Assembly (NCBI RefSeq): GCF_001542405.1
Contig: NZ_LNCD01000065.1
Span: forward strand, 1 to 64,000
Origin: Rhizobium altiplani
GTDB taxonomy: Bacteria > Pseudomonadota > Alphaproteobacteria > Rhizobiales > Rhizobiaceae
DNA: 64,000 nt
Direction: 5' to 3'
Part shown: piece after piece, positions 16,588 to 25,586 of the stretch
Position numbering within the stretch: position 1 is the stretch's first letter
Layout of the letters: each line of letters begins with the position of its first letter
Notes under the pieces: generated by a model
What the model was told of the DNA's origin: nothing
The model's input: the letters and a program-made list of their open reading frames with translations, nothing else
Databases searched by the model: none
Translations under genes and position numbers: made by a program

Positions 16588-19397
16588 ACGCTCTCCCCTT
16601 TGCCTTTGCCTATCCCGCAATCCTCGGCGCCCTTGTGGCCTTGCCGATCATCTGGTGGCTTCTCAGACTGACGCCGCCGCGCCCGAAGACAGAAGTCTTC
16701 CCACCTCTGAAGATTCTCGCCACGGTCCTGAAGCGGGAAGAAACCCCTGCCCAGAGTCCCTGGTGGCTGACGCTGCTGCGCATGCTGCTTGCGACCGCCG
16801 TCATCCTGGCCATCGCCGATCCGGTCTTCAATCCGCGCACCAATTCAATCGCTTCCGGCGGTCCGCTCGTGCTCTTTGTTGACAACGGCTGGGCCACCTC
16901 GCCGGATTGGGATCGCCGCGTGAAGACCGCTGACGCCCTGATCGACGACGCGGAATCCGCTGGTACTCCGGTGGCGATCGCCTTCACCGCCGACCCGACC
17001 AACGATGCCGTCCCCGGAACGGCAGCCGTCGCCCGCGACAAGCTGCGTGCCGCAGAACCGAAGCCGCTTGTGCCGGATCGCCAGCGTGCTTTCGAGGCTC
17101 TTCGCGCCGCGCTGAACGGCGTCCATCCCGGCACTCTCGCCTTCCTTACGGATGGCGCCGCCGCAAGAGAGAACGACACGACCGTCCGCCAGCTTTCCGA
17201 CCTCTCGCCTGCCCAATTGCGATTGATCTCAGGGGACGCAAACGAAACGATTGCGATCACGTCCGCAAGCAATGCCGCCGACGCGATGACGGTCACCGCC
17301 ACGCGCCTCGACAGTGGCGCTGCCGCCTCGCGCCCGATCACCGCGCAGGACACGCAGGGACGCGCGATCGCGACCGGCTCGATCGACTTCCAGCCGGGTC
17401 AGAGCGTCGCGACCGGATCAATCACCGCACCGTTTGAAATGCGCAACGATTTCGCGCGCGTCAGCATCGACAACCACGCGACGGCTGGCGCCGTGCATCT
17501 GCTCGACGACGGTTTCAAGCGTCGCCGCGTGGTTCTGCTATCGGGTGAGGTCGGTGACACGTTCCAACCGCTGCTTTCGCCGCTTTATTACATCCAGCGC
17601 GCTTTGCAGCCTTATGCCGATTTGATCGAGCCGAACACGCCTGATCTCGCGACCTCGATCCCGGATCTCCTGTCGCAGAATCCATCTGTCATCATCATGG
17701 CGGATATCGGTCGCCTACCCCAGGAAACCTACGAGCCGCTGGAGCGCTGGATCGCAAATGGCGGAACACTTGTCCGCTTCGCCGGGCCGCGCCTTGCCGC
17801 CGCCCCCGCCGACGATCCGCTGGTGCCGGTGACGTTGCGCCAGGGCGAGCGTGCATTGGGTGGCGCGCTCTCATGGGCCGAACCGCAGCCCCTCGCCGAA
17901 TTTCCAACCTTCGGCCCCTTCGCCGGCATGCCGAAGCCGACCGATGTTACGGTCAAGCGGCAGGTTCTCGCAGAGCCGACGCCGGATCTTGCCGAGCGCA
18001 CCTGGGCGAGCCTCGCCGATGGCACTCCGCTGGTGACGACGAAGCCGATCAATGCAGGCAGGATCGTCCTGTTCCATGTCAGCGCAGAAGCGACGTGGTC
18101 TGACCTGCCGATCTCGGGCAATTTTGTCGAGATGCTGCGCCGCCTCGTCCAGTTGTCGCGTTCCGGTGGCGTTACCGCTGAAGCCGGCGGTGCATCGATC
18201 GCCGAGGCGCTGCCGCCTTTCCGATTGTTGACCGCCAAAGGCGCACTCACGACCGAAACCGGCACGGCGCGTCCGCTGATCCCGAACGCGAAGGTCACGC
18301 CGGTCGCAAGCTTCGACAACCCGCCCGGCCTTTACGGCTCCGAAGAAGGATTTACCGCGCTGAACATCCTGCCGAAGAATGCCGAACTGAAGCCGCTTGA
18401 TACGTCGGGTCTCACAGTCGTGCGCGAAGGGCTGATCGGCGGCGAAACCTGGTCGGCAAAGCCCGCGCTGTTCCTGATCGCCTTCCTGTTGCTGCTGGCC
18501 GACAGCCTGATCGTAATGTTCATGAGCGGCGCTTTCTCGAGGCTGCGCCCGGCGGCGCGAACAGCGGCGCTTGTCGCTGTGGCGGTCAGTGCGGCCTTCT
18601 TCCTGCAGCCGGGGCAATCGCATGCCGACGACTCCAAGCCCGGCGACGATCAGATCTTCCAGCGGCTCGACAATACGCACCTCGCCTATGTCGTCACCGG
18701 CGAACAGGACGTCGACCACATATCCGAACGCGGGCTGGAGGGCCTGACGGAATTCCTGACATACCGCACCACGTTGGAGCCATCGCCGCCTGTCGGCGTG
18801 GATCTCACCAAGGATGAGCTCACCTTCTATCCGATCATCTATTGGCCGATCTCGGCCACCGCGCCGATGCCCTCGGCAGCTGCAATCAACAAGATCGATG
18901 CCTATATGCGCGCCGGCGGAACCGTGCTCTTCGATACGCGCGATCAGTTCAGCGCGCTCGACAACAATGGCGGCTCGGTCAGCGCCAACGGCGAGCGCTT
19001 GCAGCAAATCCTTGCCAATCTCGATATTCCGCCGCTGGAACCGGTGCCGTCGGACCACGTGCTGACGAAATCGTTCTACCTGCTCTCAAGCTTCCCCGGC
19101 CGCTACACGGGTAGCCCGCTCTGGATTGAAGCACGCCAGGAAAGTCGTCCCGAAAACGCCAAGTCGGCGGCCACGGCCGACGGCGTTTCCCCGATCCTCA
19201 TCACCGGCAACGACTTTGCCGGTGCCTGGGCCGTCGATGACAATGGGGTACCGTTGTTGCCGACGGTCCCCCCGGACGAGACACAGCGCGAATACGCCTA
19301 CCGCAGCGGCGTCAACATCATGATGTACATGCTAACCGGCAACTACAAGACCGATCAGGTCCACGTCCCCGCCCTGCTGGAACGGTTGGGACAGTGA
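16584..19397 (+). CDS. DUF4159 membrane protein with BatA-like N-terminus
   Basis: This 937-aa protein opens with a BatA-type membrane segment (FAYPAILGALVALPIIWWLLR, and a second helix MLLATAVILAIADPVF). A VWA-like domain follows (LVLFVDNGWATSPDWDRRV), then a periplasmic region, two membrane helices near residues 625-675 (ALFLIAFLLLLADSLIVMF; TAALVAVAVSAAFFL), and a C-terminal DUF4159 domain (FYPIIYWPIS...AYMRAGGTVLFDTRD). DUF4159 resembles class-I glutamine-amidotransferase-like folds. The GTG start overlaps the DUF58 stop. It is the likely structural partner of MoxR/DUF58 in the envelope. It corresponds to RL3500-type proteins. Confidence 0.87.
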   Translation: MNALPFAFAYPAILGALVALPIIWWLLRLTPPRPKTEVFPPLKILATVLKREETPAQSPWWLTLLRMLLATAVILAIADPVFNPRTNSIASGGPLVLFVDNGWATSPDWDRRVKTADALIDDAESAGTPVAIAFTADPTNDAVPGTAAVARDKLRAAEPKPLVPDRQRAFEALRAALNGVHPGTLAFLTDGAAARENDTTVRQLSDLSPAQLRLISGDANETIAITSASNAADAMTVTATRLDSGAAASRPITAQDTQGRAIATGSIDFQPGQSVATGSITAPFEMRNDFARVSIDNHATAGAVHLLDDGFKRRRVVLLSGEVGDTFQPLLSPLYYIQRALQPYADLIEPNTPDLATSIPDLLSQNPSVIIMADIGRLPQETYEPLERWIANGGTLVRFAGPRLAAAPADDPLVPVTLRQGERALGGALSWAEPQPLAEFPTFGPFAGMPKPTDVTVKRQVLAEPTPDLAERTWASLADGTPLVTTKPINAGRIVLFHVSAEATWSDLPISGNFVEMLRRLVQLSRSGGVTAEAGGASIAEALPPFRLLTAKGALTTETGTARPLIPNAKVTPVASFDNPPGLYGSEEGFTALNILPKNAELKPLDTSGLTVVREGLIGGETWSAKPALFLIAFLLLLADSLIVMFMSGAFSRLRPAARTAALVAVAVSAAFFLQPGQSHADDSKPGDDQIFQRLDNTHLAYVVTGEQDVDHISERGLEGLTEFLTYRTTLEPSPPVGVDLTKDELTFYPIIYWPISATAPMPSAAAINKIDAYMRAGGTVLFDTRDQFSALDNNGGSVSANGERLQQILANLDIPPLEPVPSDHVLTKSFYLLSSFPGRYTGSPLWIEARQESRPENAKSAATADGVSPILITGNDFAGAWAVDDNGVPLLPTVPPDETQREYAYRSGVNIMMYMLTGNYKTDQVHVPALLERLGQ

Positions 19398-19398
19398 T

Positions 19399-21468
19399 AT
19401 GACGGTTGATCTTTCACCCTTCATTCCTTGGTCGCTCCTGGCGGGTCTGGCGGTCATTGTTCTCGCAACCGCTGCCTTTGGCATCTGGCGCGGCGTGCGC
19501 GGCGCATGGATCCGTTCGATCGCGGCCCTTGCCTTGCTGGCTGCCCTCGCCAACCCTCTCCTGCTGCAGGAAGATCGCGACCCACTGTCGACCGTCGTGC
19601 CCGTCATTGTTGACCGCAGCCAGAGCCAGCAAACGCCTGATCGCATCAAGATGACCGACGATGCCCTGGCGCAGTTGAAGGATCGCCTCTCGCGCTTCCC
19701 CAATGTCGAGCCGCGCTACGTCGACGCGACGGAGCCGCAAGATTCCGATGCTCCCTCGACCCGGCTGTTCAATGCGCTTTCGGCGGCTGTCGCGGACGTG
19801 CCGCCCGCGCGCATCGGGGGCGCGATCATGCTGACGGACGGCGAAATCCACGACGTTCCAGGCGTCAATCAGGCGCTCGGCTTCGACGCGCCGATCCACG
19901 GCCTGATCACGGGCAAGGCCAACGAGTTCGACCGCCGCATCGAGGTCGTGAAGGCACCGCGCTTCGGGATCGTCAATGAGGAGCAGCAATTGATGCTGCG
20001 CGTCTTCGACGACGGACCGAGCCCCGGCGGCACGGCAAGCGTCACGGTGAAACTCAACGGCAACGAGATCGCCACGCTCCAGGCAACGCCTGGCCGCGAC
20101 ACGCCGTTTTCGTTCAAGGTCGAGCGCGGCGGCAGCAACGTCCTCGAATTTTCGGTCGCCGATCTTCCGGGCGAAGTCACCGACGCCAACAACCGCGCGG
20201 TCCACCTGATCGACGGCATTCGCGAAAACCTGCGCGTTCTGCTCGTCTCCGGCGAGCCGCATGCCGGCGAGCGCGCCTGGCGCAATCTCTTGAAGTCGGA
20301 TGCCTCGGTGGATCTCGTCCACTTTACCATTCTGCGCCCGCCCGAAAAGCAGGACGGCACACCGATCAACGAACTGTCGCTGATCGCCTTCCCAACCCGC
20401 GAGTTGTTCGTCGATAAGATCAAGGACTTCGACCTGATCATCTTCGACCGCTATCAGCATCGCGGCGTGCTGCCGATCCTCTACTACGACTATATCGCCC
20501 AGTACGTGGAAAATGGCGGCGCGCTGTTGATCGCTGCCGGCCCAGAGCATGCCGGCCAGGATTCGATTGCCCTGACGCCGCTATCGTCGGTGCTGCCGGC
20601 CGCGCCGACCGGGCAGATGATCGAAAAAGCCTTCTACCCCCGGCTTTCGGAGGAAGGCCGCAAGCACCCCGTTACCCGCGGCCTCGATGGATCCGCTGAC
20701 GAACCGCCGCATTGGGGCCGCTGGTTCCGCAGCGTCGATGTGGAGCCGCCGCAGGGCCAGACGGTGATGGTCGGCGCTGACAACCATCCGCTGCTCGTTC
20801 TCAATCGCGCCGGACAGGGGCGTGTCGCCATGCTGCTCTCCGACCAGGGCTGGCTCTGGGCCCGCGGCTTCGAGGGCGGAGGCCCGCATGTGTCGCTCTA
20901 TCGCCGCGTCGCCCACTGGCTGATGAAGGAGCCCGCCCTTGAGGAAGAGGCCCTGACGGCACGCGCATCCGGCCGCACGCTGGAGATCACGCGTCAGACC
21001 ATTGGCGGCGACCCGGGCAGTGCAACGGTCCGATATCCCTCGGGAAGGACGGAAACTCTCCCCCTGACGCAAGCCGAGCCGGGCCTCTTCAAGGCCGAGA
21101 AGAAGATGGACGAGATCGGCCTTTTCGAGATCAGAAACGGCGACATGACGACGCTGGCGCATGTCGGCGCAGTCGATGCTCCTGAATTCAAGGCCATGAT
21201 CTCGACGACCGAGGCGTTGAAGCCGATTTCCGACAAGTCGAAGGGGCTCGTCACCCGCGTTTCCGATAGCAGCGGCGCGATCAGCATCCCGCCGATCCTG
21301 CCGGTTCGCGGCCAGATCCGCGTTGCCGACGACGATCGCATGCAGATCCACCTTACCAACGAAACGGTGCTGAAGGGCATCAACACCCTGCCGCTGTTTG
21401 CCGGTTTCGCCGGTGTCGGCATTCTGCTGCTTGCCTTTGGCGCCATGTGGTGGCGCGAAGGGCGTTAA
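19399..21468 (+). CDS. Large membrane protein with amidotransferase-like domain (MoxR operon)
   Basis: The 689-aa protein has two N-terminal helices (SLLAGLAVIVLATAAFGIW; IAALALLAALANPLLL), a VWA-like segment beginning VVPVIVDRSQSQQ, a beta-sandwich-like middle, a class-I amidotransferase-like region (VLLVSGEPHAGERAWRNLL ... FDLIIFDRYQHRGVLP ... GGALLIAAGPEH), and a C-terminal helix (LFAGFAGVGILLLAFGAMWW). The catalytic Cys of true glutamine amidotransferases is not evident, so it is probably non-enzymatic. It starts one base after the stop of the DUF4159 gene. Its role follows the operon: envelope integrity in rhizobia. Confidence 0.82.
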   Translation: MTVDLSPFIPWSLLAGLAVIVLATAAFGIWRGVRGAWIRSIAALALLAALANPLLLQEDRDPLSTVVPVIVDRSQSQQTPDRIKMTDDALAQLKDRLSRFPNVEPRYVDATEPQDSDAPSTRLFNALSAAVADVPPARIGGAIMLTDGEIHDVPGVNQALGFDAPIHGLITGKANEFDRRIEVVKAPRFGIVNEEQQLMLRVFDDGPSPGGTASVTVKLNGNEIATLQATPGRDTPFSFKVERGGSNVLEFSVADLPGEVTDANNRAVHLIDGIRENLRVLLVSGEPHAGERAWRNLLKSDASVDLVHFTILRPPEKQDGTPINELSLIAFPTRELFVDKIKDFDLIIFDRYQHRGVLPILYYDYIAQYVENGGALLIAAGPEHAGQDSIALTPLSSVLPAAPTGQMIEKAFYPRLSEEGRKHPVTRGLDGSADEPPHWGRWFRSVDVEPPQGQTVMVGADNHPLLVLNRAGQGRVAMLLSDQGWLWARGFEGGGPHVSLYRRVAHWLMKEPALEEEALTARASGRTLEITRQTIGGDPGSATVRYPSGRTETLPLTQAEPGLFKAEKKMDEIGLFEIRNGDMTTLAHVGAVDAPEFKAMISTTEALKPISDKSKGLVTRVSDSSGAISIPPILPVRGQIRVADDDRMQIHLTNETVLKGINTLPLFAGFAGVGILLLAFGAMWWREGR

Positions 21469-21472
21469 CGGC

Positions 21473-21889
21473 ATGGCCGAGTTTGAAGTGACCGGCTCGC
21501 CCGCCGCCGATGATCTCAGCACGATCGGCGACGCGCTATCAGCCTTCAACGTCCATGACGTCGGCCCAGCCGAACGGCAACCGCTCGCGGTTCTCATTCG
21601 AGATACCGACGGGAACGTCACCGGTGGCCTGTCCGGCTATACCGCCTGGGGATGGCTCTTCACGCAGTTGCTGTACATTCCCGACGAGGAACGCGGCAAG
21701 GGCATGGCCGGCAAGATCCTTGCTTTGGCGGAAGAGGAAGCAGCGGCACGTGGCTGCCATGGGGCCTGGATCGACACCTTCAATCCGCTAGCCCTGCGAT
21801 CGTATCAACGGCAAGGCTACGAGATATTCGGCGAACTACCAGAGTTTCCGAAAGGCCGTACCCGCACGTTTCTGCGCAAGATGCTCTAG
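21473..21889 (+). CDS. GNAT family N-acetyltransferase
   Basis: This 138-aa protein carries the GNAT acetyl-CoA loop region (LLYIPDEERGKGMAGKILALAE, quoted in part: PDEERGKGMAGKIL) and the C-terminal SYQRQGYEIFGELPEF. The start at 21473 lies 4 bases after the stop of the large membrane protein, so it may be the last gene of the moxR operon. The acceptor substrate is unknown. Its stop codon shares bases with that of the convergent MFS gene (CTAG). Confidence 0.82.
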   Translation: MAEFEVTGSPAADDLSTIGDALSAFNVHDVGPAERQPLAVLIRDTDGNVTGGLSGYTAWGWLFTQLLYIPDEERGKGMAGKILALAEEEAAARGCHGAWIDTFNPLALRSYQRQGYEIFGELPEFPKGRTRTFLRKML

Positions 21890-23196
21890 CTGAGCGCCGC
21901 CTGGCGTGTTTCAGTATCGATCGCCGTTGCCGCAAAGGCCGCCACGACCAGCAGGCCCGCAAACAGGCCGATGGCCAGACCGAACCCACCCGTGACGATG
22001 AACGCCATCAGGGATGGAGCCAGCAGTCCGCCAAGGCGGGCCATCGCCCCCGCAGCGCCCATGCCTGTCGCCCGTGAGGCGGTGGGATAGAGTTCCGGGG
22101 TGTAGGCATAGAGCGCGCCCCACGTCCCGAGTAGCGCAAAACTCATGACCAGCAGCGACACGCCGATCAGCATGTCCTCAGGAGAAACCACGAAGAGCAG
22201 GCAACCAAGCGCAGACAGCAGGCAGAAACCGATCAAGGTCGGCCTGCGACCCCAAGTCTCGACCCCGTAGGCGGCAAGTACATAGCCCGGGATCTGAGCC
22301 AGGGCGACGAAGACCAGAAAGCCGTATCCGCGGACGAAGCCGAACCCATCGCTGGCCAGCTTCGCCGGCATCCAGGTGAAGACCCCGTAGTAGGAAACGG
22401 AAACCAGGAACCAGATCGTCAGGATCAGTACACTTCGGCGACGAAGCTCGTCGGAGAAGATGCCCTCAGCCACCTGCGGCGACGCGACGATTTGATCCTC
22501 GGGCAGCAGTGGTGCTTTCCGGTGCAGCGCGAGCATTCGGTTGACGATCACCTTGGCCTCGCCCGCCCGCCCGGTCCGCAGCAGGTAGAGTGGCGATTCA
22601 GGAACGAAGAAGCGCAGTGTCAGGCCCAGCAGCGCCGGAACTGCGGTGACGGCGAAAATGTAGCGCCAGGTATCGGCTACCCCGGCGACGCTCGCAGCCC
22701 AGGCAGCCAGTGCGACGATCAGCGTGCCGACCGCCCAGAAGCCTTCCAACGCCACCAGCCAGCGGCCACGGCTCTTGGCGGGCAGGAACTCCGCCATCAT
22801 CGCGTAGTCGACAGGCAACGTGCCACCGACCGCCACGCCTGTCAGGAAACGCAGCACGAGCAGGCTGGCAAAGCTGGGAGCGAAGATGGAAAGGGTGCCG
22901 AAAAGCGCATCGCAGGCAACAGTGGTGATCAGGACCCGACGCCGCCCGACCTTGTCGGCCAGGCGCCCAAAGGCGACAGCGCCGATGAGCATGCCGAGAA
23001 AGAACAGCGTACCTGTCTGCAGGGCTTGCGGAACAGTCAACCCGAAGGTGGCCGCGATCGAGGCTGCCGTAAAGCCGACGGCGAGGACCTGCATCGCGTC
23101 CGCTGTCCAGACAAGACCGAAGATGCCGATCAGGCGCCACTGGAAGGGCCCGGTGCCGGCGCGATCCAGCGCCTCGTCCATGGAAACGTTGCTCAT
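21886..23196 (-). CDS. MFS transporter (NiaP/SV2-like group)
   Basis: This 436-aa protein has twelve predicted membrane helices and the MFS loop-2/3 motif GRLADKVGRRRVL, followed by RFLTGVAVGGTLPVDYAMMAE, which is typical of the aromatic-acid/sugar-like metabolite branch that includes NiaP and YceI. The later WGALYAYTPELYPTASRATGMG matches the same group. The ATG at 23196 has a GAGAGG Shine-Dalgarno; a TTG 12 bases upstream is less likely. Substrate not predictable: nicotinate, aromatic acids or sugars are all possible. Confidence 0.85.
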   Translation of the reverse strand: MSNVSMDEALDRAGTGPFQWRLIGIFGLVWTADAMQVLAVGFTAASIAATFGLTVPQALQTGTLFFLGMLIGAVAFGRLADKVGRRRVLITTVACDALFGTLSIFAPSFASLLVLRFLTGVAVGGTLPVDYAMMAEFLPAKSRGRWLVALEGFWAVGTLIVALAAWAASVAGVADTWRYIFAVTAVPALLGLTLRFFVPESPLYLLRTGRAGEAKVIVNRMLALHRKAPLLPEDQIVASPQVAEGIFSDELRRRSVLILTIWFLVSVSYYGVFTWMPAKLASDGFGFVRGYGFLVFVALAQIPGYVLAAYGVETWGRRPTLIGFCLLSALGCLLFVVSPEDMLIGVSLLVMSFALLGTWGALYAYTPELYPTASRATGMGAAGAMARLGGLLAPSLMAFIVTGGFGLAIGLFAGLLVVAAFAATAIDTETRQAALS

Positions 23197-23268
23197 GCTA
23201 CCTCTCAAGCCCCTGAAAAATCACGCGAAGCGTGTCTCAGGCCTATGGCTCTCAATACCGCATGCAAC

Positions 23269-23769
23269 CTATTTTCGCCAGCCGATAGTTCCCTTCAGCC
23301 TGCTATGCGCATCCTCGACAAGCGGCACGACCAGCACGCGAGACGGATCAACGGGACCGGGAAACGTGATCGCGTTGAGGGCCACCCGCTCGAAGCCGAG
23401 GGGGCAGTAGTAAGGCGGATCGCCGACGAGGATGACCGCTTCCGATCCCTTGCGACGCGCGGCGTCGATGGCAATCCGGACGAGTTCCCGGCCGATGCCG
23501 CGACCCTTGTGCGACGGCCGTACGGCAAGCGGCCCAAGCAGGTGCCCATTCACCGAGCCGGCCTGAACAGCCGTCATGCGCACCGATGCAATGGTCTCGC
23601 CATCATCGGCGCAAATGAAGGAGAGCGAGAGATCGTGCGGCCCCTGCTCGCGGATCCGGGCGGCCGCACGCGTATGCCGGCCAGGGCCGAATGCTTCTTC
23701 GTTGATGTGTTCGATAGCAGCGTCGTGCGACGCATCCTCAGTGAGGTAGACCAGATCGTGCTTGTGCAT
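23269..23769 (-). CDS. GNAT family N-acetyltransferase
   Basis: This 166-aa protein has GNAT motif A (LAVRPSHKGRGIGRELVRIA) and motif B (VGDPPYYCPLGFERV), a pattern typical of the YhbS-like subgroup. The start is uncertain: the ATG at 23769 gives MHKHDLVYLTE, matching the domain edge, while a GTG at 23814 would add 15 residues. The substrate is not known. It lies 72 bases upstream of the MFS gene on the same strand, with no obvious terminator between them. Confidence 0.82.
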   Translation of the reverse strand: MHKHDLVYLTEDASHDAAIEHINEEAFGPGRHTRAAARIREQGPHDLSLSFICADDGETIASVRMTAVQAGSVNGHLLGPLAVRPSHKGRGIGRELVRIAIDAARRKGSEAVILVGDPPYYCPLGFERVALNAITFPGPVDPSRVLVVPLVEDAHSRLKGTIGWRK

Positions 23770-24039
23770 GATGAGACGGAAACCGGATAGACAGAGTTGA
23801 TGGATCTCGAGCACGCCGTCAGGCGTTCGGGAGCATCAGCGTCGTCGCAGGTTTCTCGGTGCAAACATCAAATCGGTTTCCAGAAATGTGAAATCGCCGA
23901 TAGCAGGAAAAATTTCAGTCGTCCAATGGAAATTTAGAAAGCGACGGCGCGGCGTGACGCAGTGTTCAATCTTTACCGCCCTGCAAATCGCCAGGACGTG
24001 GGATATGTTCGAGCCAAGGATAATTTGAAGGATCACAAT

Positions 24040-25026
24040 ATGGGCATGCTGGTTGATGGCGTCTGGCATGACGTCTGGTACGACACGAAGGAAACCAAGG
24101 GGCACTTCAAGCGCGCCGCCTCGCAGTTTCGGAACTGGATTACAGCGGACGGAGCGGCTGGCCCGTCCGGAACGGGTGGTTTCAAGGCAGAGGCAGACCG
24201 CTACCACCTTTATGTCTCGCTGGCGTGCCCGTGGGCGCATCGGACCCTGGTCTTCCGCAAGCTGAAGAAGCTCGAAAACCTCATCAGCGTTTCGGTCGTC
24301 GATCCGCTGATGCTTTCGAAGGGCTGGGAATTCAAGACCGGCGACGGCGCCACCGGCGACCATCTCTTCGACGCCAAGACGCTATACGAAATCTACTTGA
24401 AGGCCGACCCGCACTATTCCGGCCGGGTGACCGTTCCGGTCTTGTGGGACAAGAAGACCAACACGATCGTCAACAACGAGTCCTCCGAAATCATCCGGAT
24501 GTTCAACAGCGCCTTCGATCATCTGACGGGCTCGACCGCCGATTTCTACCCGAACGACCTGCACGCCGATATCGATGAGCTCAACGCTGTCGTCTACGAC
24601 ACCGTCAACAACGGCGTCTACAAGGCCGGCTTTGCCACGACACAGGAAGCCTATGGCGAAAATGTCGTCAGGCTCTTCGAAACGCTGGACATGCTGGAAG
24701 ACCGTCTCGGCAAGGGTCGTTATCTCTTCGGCGATCGACTGACCGAGGCCGATTGGCGGCTGTTCACGACTTTGGTGCGCTTCGATGCTGTCTATGTCGG
24801 CCACTTCAAGTGCAACATTCGCCGCATCGACGACTACCCCAATCTGTCGGCCTATCTGCGCGATCTCTATCAGACGCCGGGCGTCAAGGAGACGGTCAAC
24901 TTCCGCCACATCAAGGACCACTATTACCGCAGCCACACGACGATCAATCCGACCGGCATCGTGCCTGTCGGCCCGGCACTGGATCTCGATCGCCCGCATG
25001 GCCGTGCCCTACTGGCAGCGGCCTAG
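24040..25026 (+). CDS. Glutathionyl-hydroquinone reductase (Xi-class GST)
   Basis: This 328-aa enzyme of the YqjG/PcpF group reduces glutathionyl-hydroquinones to hydroquinones. The catalytic cysteine sits in the SLACPWAHRTL motif (near residue 66), and the domain order is thioredoxin-like then all-helical GST (GKGRYLFGDRLTEADWRLFTTLVRFDAVY). I chose ATG 24040 (MGMLVDGVWHDVWYDTKET), which is the family start and has AAGGA 8-12 bases upstream; a longer frame from 23962 adds 26 residues. It probably recycles quinones damaged by glutathione conjugation. Confidence 0.9.
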   Translation: MGMLVDGVWHDVWYDTKETKGHFKRAASQFRNWITADGAAGPSGTGGFKAEADRYHLYVSLACPWAHRTLVFRKLKKLENLISVSVVDPLMLSKGWEFKTGDGATGDHLFDAKTLYEIYLKADPHYSGRVTVPVLWDKKTNTIVNNESSEIIRMFNSAFDHLTGSTADFYPNDLHADIDELNAVVYDTVNNGVYKAGFATTQEAYGENVVRLFETLDMLEDRLGKGRYLFGDRLTEADWRLFTTLVRFDAVYVGHFKCNIRRIDDYPNLSAYLRDLYQTPGVKETVNFRHIKDHYYRSHTTINPTGIVPVGPALDLDRPHGRALLAAA

Positions 25027-25035
25027 CCCTGCGCT

Positions 25036-25512
25036 CTACCACACGTGGGCGGGCTCCCGCTCGCCCGCGAGTTCAGCCAGACGACGACGCGTCGCGTCCG
25101 TTGTGCCCACTGGCAGATCATCGATCGCGAAGAAGCCGCACTCGACGATTTCCCGGTCTGGCGGGCGCGGTGCCGTCTGCTCAACCTGCGTCTTATAGAA
25201 AAGGACATGATCGCGGCGGCTGGCCGCCGTATTGAAATAGATGTGGAAGAGCTCCGGCCGTCCGAGGATGCGCAAATTCCCTTCCTCGCGAAGCTCCTTG
25301 ATCAAGGCTGCCTCGGCAGTCTCATTACGCTCCAGCCCGCCGCCAGGCATGTGCCAGCCCGGCAGGTAGCTGTGCCGCACGAGAAAGATACGACCCGCCG
25401 AATCGAAGCAGGCGGCCCGCACGCCCATCGTCATTCCGCGCGCAACCGCGAAATACATATGCACGATGCGCATCAGCACTCGCGACTGCCAGGGGCGTAT
25501 GGTTCTGGTCAC
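25036..25512 (-). CDS. Nudix hydrolase
   Basis: This 158-aa protein has an intact Nudix box (GGGLERNETAEAALIKELREE plus G) after WHMP. The N-terminal TMGVRAACFDSAGRIFLVRHSYLPG matches the group that follows a short Arg-rich leader. The start is GTG. The substrate cannot be told from sequence; general nucleoside-diphosphate-X hydrolysis is expected. It converges with the glutathionyl-hydroquinone reductase gene (9 bases between stops) and diverges from the phosphoesterase gene. Confidence 0.85.
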   Translation of the reverse strand: MTRTIRPWQSRVLMRIVHMYFAVARGMTMGVRAACFDSAGRIFLVRHSYLPGWHMPGGGLERNETAEAALIKELREEGNLRILGRPELFHIYFNTAASRRDHVLFYKTQVEQTAPRPPDREIVECGFFAIDDLPVGTTDATRRRLAELAGEREPAHVW

Positions 25513-25586
25513 GCTTTTTCCAATTCCGCTAATCCGTTCAAGCAGATGTGTTTGAATTGCAGACTGACTGGGCTATGTGTCGTCGC

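Noticed and set aside
18481..18637. Two adjacent membrane helices suggesting that the DUF4159 protein is two fused genes
   Set aside because: The frame is continuous and this layout is normal for the family, so no frameshift or fusion artefact is needed.
22492..23790. 432-codon plus-strand frame across the MFS and GNAT genes
   Set aside because: It spans two real genes on the other strand and has no recognisable motif.
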